From positions 231,296 to 295,295 of the forward strand of contig NZ_JAKKFD010000066.1 of the NCBI RefSeq assembly GCF_022229005.1: a stretch of DNA of 64,000 nt, read 5' to 3'. Source of the DNA: Micromonospora trifolii. Lineage in GTDB: Bacteria; Actinomycetota; Actinomycetes; Mycobacteriales; Micromonosporaceae. Positions 8,568 to 17,507 of this stretch are shown in pieces (position 1 is the first letter of the stretch; each line of letters starts with the position of its first letter). Position numbers and translations under genes: made by a program. Under the pieces are notes generated by a model that worked only from the letters and a program-made list of their open reading frames with translations, had not been told where the DNA came from and ran no database searches.

Positions 8568-9602
8568 TCAGACGATCGTCCAGGTGTCGCCGCTGCCCAG
8601 CAGGCCAGCGAGCTGCTGCTCGGGGGTCTCGGTGACAGTCGCCTTGGCGGCCGCGAGCTGAGCCTGCACCACGCTGTCGTAGGACGGCCGGTCCACCGAG
8701 CGGAACACCCCGATCGGAGTGTTGCGCAGGTCCAGGCCGGGCAGCCGGGACAGCGCGAAGGCGTACGCCGGGTCGGCCACCGTCGCGTCGTGCACGACGA
8801 TCTCCTCCGGGCGCACCGCGCTGGTCTCCCGGACCTCCAGGCCGAAGCCGCCCGGCGGGTGCACCACGCAGAACTGCCCGTCGGCCCCGAAGGTGATCGG
8901 CTGGCCGTGCTCCAGACGGATCAGGTAGTCGTCCCTGGTGGACGGGTCCTTGAGCTGCTCGAACGCCCCATCGTTGAAGATGTTGCAGTTCTGGTAGATC
9001 TCCACGAAGGCCGAGCCCTCGTGCTCCGCGGCGGCCCGCAGCACCGACTGGAGGTGCTTGCGGTCGGAGTCGATGGTGCGGCCGACGAAGCTGGCCTCCG
9101 CGCCGAGGGCGAGCGAGAGCGGGTTGAACGGGGCGTCCGCCGAGCCGGACGGTGTCGACTTGGTGATCTTGCCGACCTCGGACGTCGGAGAATACTGACC
9201 CTTGGTCAGACCGTAGATCCGGTTGTTGAACAGCAGGATCTTGAGGTTGACGTTGCGCCGCAGCGCGTGGATCAGGTGGTTGCCACCGATGGAGAGCGCG
9301 TCGCCGTCGCCGGTGACCACCCAGACCGACAGGTCCGGCCGGGACACCGACAGGCCGGTCGCGATCGCCGGGGCCCGACCGTGGATCGAGTGCATCCCGT
9401 ACGTGTTCATGTAGTACGGGAAGCGGGACGAGCAGCCGATCCCGGAGACGAAGACGGTGCGTTCCCGGGGGATGTTCAGCTCCGGCATGAACTGCTGGAT
9501 GGCCGCCAGGATCGCGTAGTCACCGCAGCCGGGGCACCAGCGCACCTCCTGGTCGGACTTGAAGTCCTTCGCGGTGAGCTTGACGGCGACGGGCTCAGAC
9601 AT
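8568..9602 (-). CDS. korB: 2-oxoacid:ferredoxin oxidoreductase, beta subunit
   Basis: The thiamine-diphosphate subunit of the 2-oxoglutarate:ferredoxin oxidoreductase used by many actinobacteria as an oxygen-tolerant TCA step. The WCPGCGD cysteine motif, GIGCSSRFPYY and the TPP-binding GDGDALSIGGNH are visible. The length of 344 aa is normal. It overlaps korA by 8 bases, so the two are translationally coupled. Specificity for 2-oxoglutarate rather than pyruvate is inferred from overall likeness to actinobacterial KorB. Confidence 0.93.
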   Translation of the reverse strand: MSEPVAVKLTAKDFKSDQEVRWCPGCGDYAILAAIQQFMPELNIPRERTVFVSGIGCSSRFPYYMNTYGMHSIHGRAPAIATGLSVSRPDLSVWVVTGDGDALSIGGNHLIHALRRNVNLKILLFNNRIYGLTKGQYSPTSEVGKITKSTPSGSADAPFNPLSLALGAEASFVGRTIDSDRKHLQSVLRAAAEHEGSAFVEIYQNCNIFNDGAFEQLKDPSTRDDYLIRLEHGQPITFGADGQFCVVHPPGGFGLEVRETSAVRPEEIVVHDATVADPAYAFALSRLPGLDLRNTPIGVFRSVDRPSYDSVVQAQLAAAKATVTETPEQQLAGLLGSGDTWTIV

Positions 9603-11442
9603 TCTTCAGCACCTCTTCCAGCGTCGTCTCCAGCTCGGCGGCCGTGAACGGAAGGCCGCGGACCTGGTTGTAGCTGATCGCGTCGACCAGGTAGCGGGCC
9701 CGGATGACGTGGGCCAGCTGGCCCAGGTTCATCTCCGGGATGACCACCTTGTCGTACGAGCGGAGCACCTCACCGAGGTTGGCCGGCATCGGTGCCAGGT
9801 GCCGCAGGTGCGCCTGGGCGATGGAGAGGCCGCGCTGGCGGACCCCGCGGCACGCCGCGCCGATCGGCCCGTACGTCGAGCCCCAGCCGAGGACCAGCAC
9901 CCGGGCGTCGCCGTCCGGGTCCTCCACCTCGATGTCCGGCACCGGGATGGTCTCGATGCGGGCGGCCCGGGTGCGCACCATGAAGTCGTGGTTGGCCGGG
10001 TCGTAGGAGATGTCTCCGGTCTTGTCGGCCTTCTCCAGACCGCCGATCCGGTGCTCCAGACCCGCGGTGCCGGGGATCGCCCACGGCCGGGCCAGGGTCT
10101 CCGGGTCGCGCAGGTAGGGCAGGAAGGTGGTGCCGTCCTCGCCGTTGGGCTTGGTGGCGAACTCGACCCGCAGGTCGGGCAGCGACTCCACGTCCGGCAG
10201 CAGCCACGGCTCGGAGCCGTTGGCGACGTAGTTGTCGGACAGCAGGATCACCGGGGTGCGGTAGGTCAGCGCGATCCGGGCCGCCTCCAGCGCCGCGAAG
10301 AAGCAGTCCGACGGTGACCGGGGCGCGATCACCGCGACCGGCGCCTCACCGTGCCGACCGTACAGCGCCATGTTGAGGTCGGCCTGCTCGGTCTTGGTCG
10401 GCATGCCGGTCGACGGGCCGGCGCGCTGCACGTCCACGATCACCAGCGGCAGCTCCAGCGCCACCGCGAGCGAGATGGTCTCGCTCTTGAGTGCCACGCC
10501 GGGGCCGCTGGTGGTGGTCACGCCGAGCGACCCGCCGTAGGAGGCACCGAGCGCGGCGCCGACGGCGGCGATCTCGTCCTCGGCCTGCACTGTGAGAACG
10601 CCGAAGCGCTTGTGCTTGCTCAGCTCGTGCAGGATGTCCGACGCGGGCGTGATCGGGTACGCGCCGAGGAAGACCGGCAGCCCGGAGCGGACCCCGGCGG
10701 CGACCAGCCCCAGCGAGAGCGCCGCGTTGCCGGTGATGTTGCGGTACGTGCCCGGCTTCATCTTGGCCGGCTTGACCTCGTAGCGGACCGCGAAGTCCTC
10801 GGTGGTCTCGCCGAAGTTCCAACCGGCCTTGAAGGCGGCGACGTTCGCGGCGACCAGCTCCGGACGGGCCGCGAACTTGCGCTCCAGGAAGCGCAGTGTC
10901 GACTCGTAGGGCCGGGAGTACATCCAGGAGAGCAGGCCGAGGGCGAACATGTTCTTCGACCGCTCGGCGTCCTTCTTGGACACCTGGTGGGTGGCGAGCG
11001 CGCCGACCGTCATCGACGTCAGCGCCACCGGGTGCACGACGTAGCCGGCCAGCGAGTCGTCGTCCAGTGGGCTGGTCTGGTAACCGACCTTGGCGAGGTT
11101 GCGCTTGGTGAACTCGTCGGTGTTGACGATGATGTCCGCGCCGCGCGGCAGGTCGGCCAGGTTGGCCTTGAGTGCCGCCGGGTTCATCGCCACCAGCACG
11201 TTGGGCGCGTCGCCCGGCGTGAGGATGTCGTAGTCGGCGAAGTGCACCTGGAAGCTCGACACGCCGGGCAGGGTGCCGGCGGGAGCCCGGATCTCGGCGG
11301 GAAAGTTTGGCAGCGTGGAGATGTCGTTGCCGAGCTGCGCCGTCTCCGAGGTGAACCGGTCGCCGGTCAGCTGCATGCCGTCGCCGGAATCACCGGCGAA
11401 CCGGATGACGACCCGGTCGAGTTGACGGATCTGCTTGGTCAC
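9595..11442 (-). CDS. korA: 2-oxoacid:ferredoxin oxidoreductase, fused gamma-alpha subunit
   Basis: Partner of KorB. The N-terminal 190 or so residues are the gamma domain (VVIRFAGDSGDGMQLTG). The alpha pyrimidine-binding domain follows (FLGAYPITPASDILHEL, GVTTTSGPGVALKSE). The order gamma-alpha in one chain of 615 aa is the usual actinobacterial form. Together the pair converts 2-oxoglutarate, CoA and oxidised ferredoxin to succinyl-CoA, CO2 and reduced ferredoxin. It is the first gene of the korAB operon. Confidence 0.93.
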   Translation of the reverse strand: MTKQIRQLDRVVIRFAGDSGDGMQLTGDRFTSETAQLGNDISTLPNFPAEIRAPAGTLPGVSSFQVHFADYDILTPGDAPNVLVAMNPAALKANLADLPRGADIIVNTDEFTKRNLAKVGYQTSPLDDDSLAGYVVHPVALTSMTVGALATHQVSKKDAERSKNMFALGLLSWMYSRPYESTLRFLERKFAARPELVAANVAAFKAGWNFGETTEDFAVRYEVKPAKMKPGTYRNITGNAALSLGLVAAGVRSGLPVFLGAYPITPASDILHELSKHKRFGVLTVQAEDEIAAVGAALGASYGGSLGVTTTSGPGVALKSETISLAVALELPLVIVDVQRAGPSTGMPTKTEQADLNMALYGRHGEAPVAVIAPRSPSDCFFAALEAARIALTYRTPVILLSDNYVANGSEPWLLPDVESLPDLRVEFATKPNGEDGTTFLPYLRDPETLARPWAIPGTAGLEHRIGGLEKADKTGDISYDPANHDFMVRTRAARIETIPVPDIEVEDPDGDARVLVLGWGSTYGPIGAACRGVRQRGLSIAQAHLRHLAPMPANLGEVLRSYDKVVIPEMNLGQLAHVIRARYLVDAISYNQVRGLPFTAAELETTLEEVLKNV

Positions 11443-11683
11443 TGTGCCACCTTCGTTCGCGACTGCGGGGCTTGCCCGGCCACGGAACCTCCTTGACGCA
11501 ACGCTTCACCGCACCGCCCCAGGCTGGTCCGGCCGCTGTCGTTCCTCACCTGAGAGCCTACGTCTAAGGGAGCCCTAACCATCCCCGGAGGTCCGCCGAC
11601 TGGGACCCGATGTGGGCGCGAAACGCCCGCATTTGCGGTGTTACGCCCCGCCCGCCGTAATTCAGATCACCACCGGTTGCGCC

Positions 11684-11715
11684 GACGACCCCGGCCGCGC
11701 GCTGCCGGGGTCGTC
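11684..11715 (-). terminator. Hairpin terminator upstream of korA
   Basis: A perfect 12-base stem (GACGACCCCGGC) with an 8-base loop stands 6 bases past the stop of the secreted Pro-rich protein gene. Confidence 0.8.
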
Positions 11716-11721
11716 CGTCGA

Positions 11722-13200
11722 TCAGTCGGCCGGGTTGGGCGTGGGCTCGGGCGGCGGACCGCCGAACCGGCGACGCAGCGAGGTCGTCGCCAGCGTGAGA
11801 GCCAGCACCACCAGCAGCGTGGAGACCGCGATCAGGATGACCGCTGTGCGCTGCGCCGAGGTCAACCCGCTGTCGTCGGTCGCGGCACCGGCGGGCAGTA
11901 CGCCCTGCGAGCCGGTCGGCGCGGGCGGAGAGACCACCGGAGTGGCCAGGGCGGCCGCCGCGGTGATCCGGAAGCTCATCTGCACCCGACGGGTAGGGCC
12001 GCTGCGTGGATCGAGTTGACCGATCACGGCCCCGGACAGCGGCGCCTCCCGCTGCGCCTGCGGCGTCGCCTCCACCGGCAGCTGCACCTCGGCGGTCGTA
12101 CCCGCCAGCACCAGGCCGGCGTCGCAGCGGGTACGCGTCGGGTCGACCGCCACGCAGCCCAGCGGTGGGGTCGGCACGGCCACCCCGGCCGGCAGGACGA
12201 CCTCGACCCGGCCGGCGGCGTCCACCGCGCCGGTGTTGCCCAGCCGCAGCGTGAGGGTGCTGGGGCCGCCGCTGATGTCGAAGGCCACCTCGTCGGCGGC
12301 CAGCGCGATCCCGGGCACCGGTGGGCCGGGCGGGAAGAGCACCGCGAAGCCCTGGTCGTCGGTCGCCTCCCCGGTTACGCCCGGGGCGTCCGCGATGACC
12401 TGGACGGAGCCGCTGAGCGGCATCTGCTCCCACGCCGTGCCGGCCACCCGTAGCCGCAGCGCGGTGCTGAACCGGACGCCCGCTCCGGCCGTCCAGGCCC
12501 CACAGCGGTACGTCCCACCACCGGCGGCGGCGCAGCCCTTCGTGCCGGCGTCGGTCAGCCCGGCGGGCAGCGTGTACGAGAGTCGGATCTGTTCCGTTGT
12601 GGTACCGGTGTTGTGCACAGTGACCTGGAGGGTGGCGGCCGTGCTCGGCGTGTTCCAGTACGCCTCGGTGAGCGTGACGTCGCCGGTGGTGACCTGCACG
12701 CCCAGCGGGCTCTGCGGCGGCGGCGCCGAACCCGGCGCGGGCGGGCGGACCGTCGGCGCCGGGGGTGTCGGCGGGGCCGGGGGTGCCGTCGGTGGCACCG
12801 GGGCAGCCGGCGTGGGCGGTCGGGTGGTGCCGCCCGGCGCGGGCGCGCTGGTGGTCGGCGCCGGCGGGACCTCCGGAGCGGTGGTCACCGGCGCCGGTGG
12901 CGTTGTCTCCGGTGGTGGCGCGCTGGTCTCCGGTGCCGGGTCGGTCGGCTCCGGTTCACCGCCCGGGTCTTCGGTCGGGGTGGGCTCCTCCGCCGGTGTG
13001 GTCGGGGGCTCCTCGCCTCCCGGCTCGTTGATCGGCTCGGCCGAGGTCGCGACCGGGTCCGCGTCCGGTGCGGCCGCGCTGGCCCAGGCCGGCCCCACGG
13101 CGAGCGCCGTGAGCAGGCCGAGCGCGAGCGCGGTCGCCAGCAGGGGCGTGGAACGCCGCCCCTCCGCCCGGTTACCGGGCGATGCCTTCACGCGGGCCAT
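11722..13200 (-). CDS. Pro/Thr-rich cell-surface protein with DUF11-like domains
   Basis: An exported, membrane-anchored protein of 492 aa. A signal peptide (residues about 15-45) is followed by a long Pro/Thr/Glu-rich linker to about residue 165. Two Ig-like beta domains resembling DUF11/CARDB follow (VTVHNTGTTTEQIRLSY; LRLGNTGAVDAAGRVEV). A TM helix near residues 450-475 (VILIAVSTLLVVLALTLATT) and a short basic tail end the chain. No sortase motif is visible. It probably acts as a wall-spanning stalk. Function unknown. Confidence 0.8.
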   Translation of the reverse strand: MARVKASPGNRAEGRRSTPLLATALALGLLTALAVGPAWASAAAPDADPVATSAEPINEPGGEEPPTTPAEEPTPTEDPGGEPEPTDPAPETSAPPPETTPPAPVTTAPEVPPAPTTSAPAPGGTTRPPTPAAPVPPTAPPAPPTPPAPTVRPPAPGSAPPPQSPLGVQVTTGDVTLTEAYWNTPSTAATLQVTVHNTGTTTEQIRLSYTLPAGLTDAGTKGCAAAGGGTYRCGAWTAGAGVRFSTALRLRVAGTAWEQMPLSGSVQVIADAPGVTGEATDDQGFAVLFPPGPPVPGIALAADEVAFDISGGPSTLTLRLGNTGAVDAAGRVEVVLPAGVAVPTPPLGCVAVDPTRTRCDAGLVLAGTTAEVQLPVEATPQAQREAPLSGAVIGQLDPRSGPTRRVQMSFRITAAAALATPVVSPPAPTGSQGVLPAGAATDDSGLTSAQRTAVILIAVSTLLVVLALTLATTSLRRRFGGPPPEPTPNPAD

Positions 13201-13329
13201 CTGTCCTCCGGTGACATGGGTGGGTGTCCAATATTCGGTAACAGTTGCCCCGGAGCACTAGTCCCATCTGGAAACAAATCCGTAACGTGTTTGGGGCGGC
13301 CCGTCCGGGCGGACGGTAGGCTGCCGACT

Positions 13330-13707
13330 GTGACCGGATACCTGGGCTCGTACGCGACGCTCGGGCTCCTGCTGCTCGCCAGCGTTCTCTTCTTCGTTAC
13401 GGCGTTCTCGGCCAACCGGGTGTTACGCCCGGCGCGCCCGGCCGACCCGCCGGGCAAGCGGGCCAGCTACGAGTGCGGGCTCGACCCGGTCGGTGCCGAC
13501 TGGGCACAGATGCAGATCCGCTACTACGTGTACGCCTACCTGTACGTGCTGTTCGCGGTCGAGGCGGTGTTCCTCTTCCCCTGGGCGGTGGTCTTCGACC
13601 GGCCGGGCTTCGGCCTGGTGACGGTGGTGGAGATGGCGGTGTTCGTGGCGGTGCTCGCGCTCGGCATCCTCTACGCCTGGCGTAGGAACATCCTCCGCTG
13701 GACCTGA
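13330..13707 (+). CDS. nuoA: NADH-quinone oxidoreductase subunit A, orphan copy
   Basis: A small membrane protein of 125 aa with three TM helices. The NuoA hallmark between helices 1 and 2 is present (YECGLDPVGADWAQ), followed by QIRYYVYAYLYVLFAVEAVFL. It belongs to respiratory complex I, but no other nuo gene is near, so it is a stand-alone copy. GTG at 13330 has GGTAGG upstream; the frame is open further upstream over the antisense of the neighbouring gene, which I disregard. Whether it joins complex I made from a nuo operon elsewhere is unknown. Confidence 0.85.
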   Translation: MTGYLGSYATLGLLLLASVLFFVTAFSANRVLRPARPADPPGKRASYECGLDPVGADWAQMQIRYYVYAYLYVLFAVEAVFLFPWAVVFDRPGFGLVTVVEMAVFVAVLALGILYAWRRNILRWT

Positions 13708-13774
13708 GGGCCACGGCCTCCGGCAATCGTGTCGGTCCGTCCGGCCGTTCGCGGTCGTTTATGGCGACGACTGG

Positions 13775-14644
13775 TCAGGCGAGTCCCCGACGGGTCGCCG
13801 TCGGCGGGCGGTCGCCTCGGATCGAGGCCACCATGTCCAGCACCCGGCGGGTCGGGCCGACCTGGTGGGCCCGGAAGACCCGGGCGCCCAACCAGGCCGA
13901 GACGGCCGTCGCGGCGAGCGTCCCCTCCAGCCGTTCGGCCACCGGCAGGCCCAACGTCTCACCGATGAAGTCCTTGTTGGAGAGCGCCACCAGCACCGGC
14001 CAGCCGGTTCCGGTCAGCTCGTCCAGTCGGCGGGTGATCTCCAGCGAGTGCCGGGTGTTCTTGCCGAAGTCGTGGGCCGGGTCGATGAGGATGCCGTCGG
14101 GGCGTACCCCTGCCGTCACCGCGCGTTCGGCGAGCCCGGTCACCGTCGCGACCACGTCGGCGACCACGTCGGTGAAGGCGGCCCGGTGGGGCCTGGTCCG
14201 CGGTGTCAGCCCGCCGGCGTGCGAACAGACCAGGCCGGCGCCGGTCCGCGCGGCCACCCGGACCAACGCCGGGTCGGCGCCCGACCAGGTGTCGTTGAGG
14301 AGGTCGGCGCCGGCCGCCACGGCCTCCGTCGCCACCTCGGCACGCCAGGTGTCGATGGAGATCACCACCTCCGGAAACGCGGCTCGGACGGCGGCGATCG
14401 TGTCCACCGTGCGCCGGATCTCCTCGGCGACGTCCACCTCCGCACCGGGCCCGGCCTTGACCCCGCCGATGTCGATGATGGCCGCGCCCTCGTCCACCGC
14501 CCGTTCCACGGCGCGCAGAGCGCTGTCGGCGGCGTAGGTGGCCCCCCGGTCGAAGAACGAGTCCGGCGTGCGGTTGACGATCGCCATCACCACCAGCTCG
14601 CCGGGGGCGAACGTGTGCCCACCCAGCCGAAGCGCCCCGGCCAT
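13775..14644 (-). CDS. folP2: Dihydropteroate synthase homologue, FolP2 type
   Basis: A TIM-barrel protein of 289 aa. The pterin-binding segments IVNRTPDSFFD, IDIGGVKAGPG, SIDTW and LNDTWSG are visible. Its wording (GVKAGPG rather than GESTRPG) matches FolP2 (Rv1207 of M. tuberculosis), a homologue not essential for folate synthesis. The start at 14644 follows a perfect AGGAGG. Gene order with the next DivIVA-domain gene and tagA repeats the mycobacterial neighbourhood, but gpgS, which lies beside folP2 there, is absent. Confidence 0.87.
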   Translation of the reverse strand: MAGALRLGGHTFAPGELVVMAIVNRTPDSFFDRGATYAADSALRAVERAVDEGAAIIDIGGVKAGPGAEVDVAEEIRRTVDTIAAVRAAFPEVVISIDTWRAEVATEAVAAGADLLNDTWSGADPALVRVAARTGAGLVCSHAGGLTPRTRPHRAAFTDVVADVVATVTGLAERAVTAGVRPDGILIDPAHDFGKNTRHSLEITRRLDELTGTGWPVLVALSNKDFIGETLGLPVAERLEGTLAATAVSAWLGARVFRAHQVGPTRRVLDMVASIRGDRPPTATRRGLA

Positions 14645-14800
14645 GCCCGCCTCCTGGAAGTTCGCGCCGTCGCCGCCGCGTCGGCCGGTCCCGACGCTAG
14701 TCGGTCGCCCGTCCACCATTCCGGGCGGGCGTCGGCACCGAATGTGATCGAGGCGGGTGGCGGGGTCGCTCCCGGCCGGCCGCCATGCCACGATCAGTAC

Positions 14801-15448
14801 ATGGGTCAGCTTCTGCTCCTCCTGGTCGTGGCGTTGACCGTCGCGGCGGTGATATTCGGCGTGACGGTGCTGGTCAGCGGCCGTGATCCCGGCCTGGTGC
14901 CGGCCGAGCCGGATTCGCAGGCCGTGGCGTTGCCGGGCACCCGCCCGTTGCGCGAATCCGACGTGGGGGCGGTCCGTTTCGACACCGCGTTGCGCGGGTA
15001 CCGGATGGACCAGGTCGATCAGGCGTTGCGCCGTGCCGCCTACGACATCGGTTACAAGTCCGAGCTGATCGGCGTACTGGAGTCGGAGGTCATCGCCTTG
15101 CGTGAGGGGCGCACCGACGATGCGGACGTGCTGCGGCAGGCCCGCGAGCAGTCTGCCAGCAAGGTGACCACCGCCGACGCGGCGGAGCCGGCCGAGGCAG
15201 TGGAGCCGGGCAAGGCAGTGGAGCCGGGCAAAGACGTGCCGCTGACCGGCGAGGCGGGCTCGGCCCCGGTCGGCTCGACGACCCTCGGCCCGGTGCCCAC
15301 CGCGACCTCGTCCCCGGCCGACTCCGATGGGGTGGCGCCTGCCGCCGCACCCGTCGACGACGAGTCGGCCGATCGTGAGCAGACCGGTGGCGCTTCCGCC
15401 GACGGCACCGAGCAGCGCGACGCGGTGGTTCGGTCGGAGTCGGCGTGA
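14801..15448 (+). CDS. Membrane-anchored DivIVA-domain protein
   Basis: A protein of 215 aa with one N-terminal TM helix (about residues 3-25) and a short DivIVA-like segment (residues about 50-105: VRFDTALRGYRMDQVDQAL). The rest is an acidic, Ala/Pro/Glu-rich disordered tail that includes a short tandem repeat (AVEPGKAVEPGK). It corresponds in position to Rv1209. DivIVA-type segments recruit proteins to curved or growing membrane, so a cell-pole or envelope role is likely. It overlaps the next gene by 4 bases. Confidence 0.8.
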   Translation: MGQLLLLLVVALTVAAVIFGVTVLVSGRDPGLVPAEPDSQAVALPGTRPLRESDVGAVRFDTALRGYRMDQVDQALRRAAYDIGYKSELIGVLESEVIALREGRTDDADVLRQAREQSASKVTTADAAEPAEAVEPGKAVEPGKDVPLTGEAGSAPVGSTTLGPVPTATSSPADSDGVAPAAAPVDDESADREQTGGASADGTEQRDAVVRSESA

Positions 15449-15942
15449 CCGAGCCGGAGGGCGCTGACGATCTTCGGGAGGCGGCCCGACCCGGTGCCGG
15501 TGAGGTGACCGCCACGGTGATCGTCAACGCCCCGGCGGAGCGGGTGTTCGCCGCGTTGCTCGCCTGGGAACGTCAGTCCGACTGGATCCCGTTCACCCGC
15601 GTGCGGGTGGTCGAGGGCGACGGGCGCGAGGGCAGCCGGATCGAGGCGGTGACCGCGCTCGGTCGGGCGACGCTGCGCGACGAGATGCTGGTGGTCCGGG
15701 TCGACGAGCCGTACGAGATCGGCGTCGTGCACCACGGCCAACTGCTGCGCGGCCCGGGGGTGCTGCGCTGCACCCAGCTGGGCCGGGACCGCACCCAGGT
15801 CGTCTGGCACGAGTGGTTCCACCTGCCGGGCGGTCGGGCCGGTCGACTGGCGTGGCCGGTGCTCTGGCCCGGCTCCAAGCTCGGCCTCACCCAGGCGCTG
15901 AAGAGCTTTGCCCGTCTGGTCGAGCAGGGCCGACTGCCCTGA
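15445..15942 (+). CDS. SRPBCC / polyketide-cyclase-like ligand-binding protein
   Basis: 165 aa. The START/SRPBCC fold is suggested by the opening VTATVIVNAPAERVFAALLAWERQSDW and the pattern of alternating strands that follows. Such proteins bind hydrophobic ligands or catalyse cyclisation; there is no residue here that fixes a substrate. It begins at a GTG overlapping the previous stop (GTGA), so translation is coupled. Its 3' end overlaps the convergent desaturase gene by 56 bases. Confidence 0.75.
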   Translation: MTEPEGADDLREAARPGAGEVTATVIVNAPAERVFAALLAWERQSDWIPFTRVRVVEGDGREGSRIEAVTALGRATLRDEMLVVRVDEPYEIGVVHHGQLLRGPGVLRCTQLGRDRTQVVWHEWFHLPGGRAGRLAWPVLWPGSKLGLTQALKSFARLVEQGRLP

Positions 15943-16807
15943 CCGGGGAGCCGGGTGCAGGCTGCCAGCCGGGCGCACGGAAGAGATGCCCGACCCGGTG
16001 CCGCCAGGTCACCGCGGCGCGCAGGTCCCGGGCGATCGAGGCGTACTCGTGGAAGGCCACCCGGACCGGGTTGTAGCTGCCGACGTTAGTGGTCAGGCCG
16101 TACACGCAACGCTCCCGTTCCGGCGCGAACGACCTGAAGAGCCGGTCCCAGACGATCAGGATGCCGCCGAAGTTGCGGTCCAGGTAGCTGCCCTGCGACG
16201 CGTGGTGCACCCGGTGGTGCGACGGGGTGTTGAACACCGCCTCGTACCAGCGCGGCATCTTGCCGATCCGCTCGGTGTGGATCCAGAACTGGTAGAGCAG
16301 GTTGACCGAGCCGCAGAACGCGACAACGGCCGGGTGGACGCCGGCCAGGATCAGCGGGATGTAGAACACCCAACTGGTCAGGCCGGTCCACGGCTGACGC
16401 AGCGCTGTGGAGAGGTTGAACCGCTGCGACGAGTGGTGCACCACGTGCGAGGCCCAGAGGATGCGGATCACGTGGTGGCCCCGGTGTGACCAGTAGTAGC
16501 AGAAGTCCTGCGCGAGCAGAATCAGCGGCCAGGTCCACCACAGCTCGGCGACCCGCAGCGGGGTGAGCGCGTAGAGCAGCGCGTACGCGGCGGCGATCGG
16601 CACCTTCCAGAGCAGGTCGGCGAAGATGCTCCCCAGCCCCATCGTCATGCTGGTCGCGGTGTCGGCGCCGCCGTAGCCGACCTCGTCGTCGTCGCGGTGC
16701 AGCAGGTAGGAGACCCGCTCCAGCACGATGAGCAGCACGAAGGCCGGGATCGACCAGGCGATGACGTCCGGGAATTCCTTCACCGCGCGGCCTCCGCTCG
16801 CCGTCAT
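15887..16807 (-). CDS. Sterol desaturase / fatty acid hydroxylase superfamily protein
   Basis: An integral membrane di-iron enzyme of 306 aa. Histidine clusters HRGHH, HVVHH and HHRVHH sit in the expected order between hydrophobic segments. The family hydroxylates or desaturates lipids such as sterols, carotenoids or fatty acids. The substrate cannot be told here. The open frame runs on upstream across tagA, but ATG at 16807 gives a normal N-terminus, and the upstream part is the antisense of tagA. Confidence 0.85.
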   Translation of the reverse strand: MTASGGRAVKEFPDVIAWSIPAFVLLIVLERVSYLLHRDDDEVGYGGADTATSMTMGLGSIFADLLWKVPIAAAYALLYALTPLRVAELWWTWPLILLAQDFCYYWSHRGHHVIRILWASHVVHHSSQRFNLSTALRQPWTGLTSWVFYIPLILAGVHPAVVAFCGSVNLLYQFWIHTERIGKMPRWYEAVFNTPSHHRVHHASQGSYLDRNFGGILIVWDRLFRSFAPERERCVYGLTTNVGSYNPVRVAFHEYASIARDLRAAVTWRHRVGHLFRAPGWQPAPGSPVRAVGPARPDGQSSSAPG

Positions 16808-16908
16808 TAGTCGCGGCACACCGTTGGGGTGACCTCGGCCTACCGGTCGGTAACAAGCACCATAGGCAGCCGGGCGGCCGGTGGCAATGGGGTGTCGGAC
16901 GGATGCCC

Positions 16909-16914
16909 TAGCGT
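16909..16914 (+). promoter_or_regulatory. -10 box of a leaderless tagA transcript
   Basis: TAGCGT ends 7 bases before GTG 16922, the spacing expected when transcription starts at the start codon. No Shine-Dalgarno sequence at proper distance is present. Confidence 0.5.
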
Positions 16915-16921
16915 GTACGAG

Positions 16922-17503
16922 GTGACTGACCTGGTGATCGGCACGGATGGGCTGGCCCGCTGCGCCTGGGGGTCGAGCACCCCCGACTACGCCATCTACC
17001 ACGACACCGAGTGGGGGCGGCCGCTGCGCGGCGACGACGCGCTCTACGAGCGGATGACGCTGGAGGCGTTCCAGTCCGGGTTGTCCTGGCTGACCATCCT
17101 GCGCAAGCGTCCGGCGTTCCGGCTGGCCTTCGACGAGTTCCACATCCCGACCGTCGCCCGCTACGACGACGCCGACGTGACCCGGCTGCTCGCCGACGCC
17201 GGCATCGTCCGCAACCGGGCCAAGATCGATGCGGCGATCGCCAACGCCCGCGCCGCACTGGAGCTGCCGGAGGGCCTGTCCACGCTGCTCTGGTCCTTCG
17301 CGCCGGAGCCCCGGCCAACTCGCCCCGCCTCGTTCGCCGAGCTGGCGCCGATCACACCGGAGTCGACGGCGATGGCCAAGGCACTCAAGAAGCGCGGCTT
17401 CCGGTTCGTCGGCCCGACCACCGCGTACGCGTTGATGCAGGCCACCGGGATGGTCGACGATCACATCGTCGGCTGTCACGTCACCCTCCCCCCGGCGGCG
17501 TGA
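16922..17503 (+). CDS. tagA: DNA-3-methyladenine glycosylase I
   Basis: A base-excision repair enzyme that removes 3-methyladenine from DNA. The zinc-binding residues of the Tag family are present (Cys in LARCAWG, His in YAIYHDTEWG, and HIVGC near the end), as is QSGLSWLTILRKR. Length 193 aa from GTG 16922, which sits 7 bases after a -10-like hexamer, so the mRNA may be leaderless; GTG 16913 is the alternative. It corresponds to Rv1210. Confidence 0.92.
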   Translation: MTDLVIGTDGLARCAWGSSTPDYAIYHDTEWGRPLRGDDALYERMTLEAFQSGLSWLTILRKRPAFRLAFDEFHIPTVARYDDADVTRLLADAGIVRNRAKIDAAIANARAALELPEGLSTLLWSFAPEPRPTRPASFAELAPITPESTAMAKALKKRGFRFVGPTTAYALMQATGMVDDHIVGCHVTLPPAA

Positions 17504-17507
17504 TGAG

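Noticed and set aside
12600..13030. Pro/Thr-coding low-complexity stretch as a DNA tandem repeat or CRISPR
   Set aside because: The units are irregular in length and sequence; it is a disordered protein linker, and no array of equal repeats and spacers is present.
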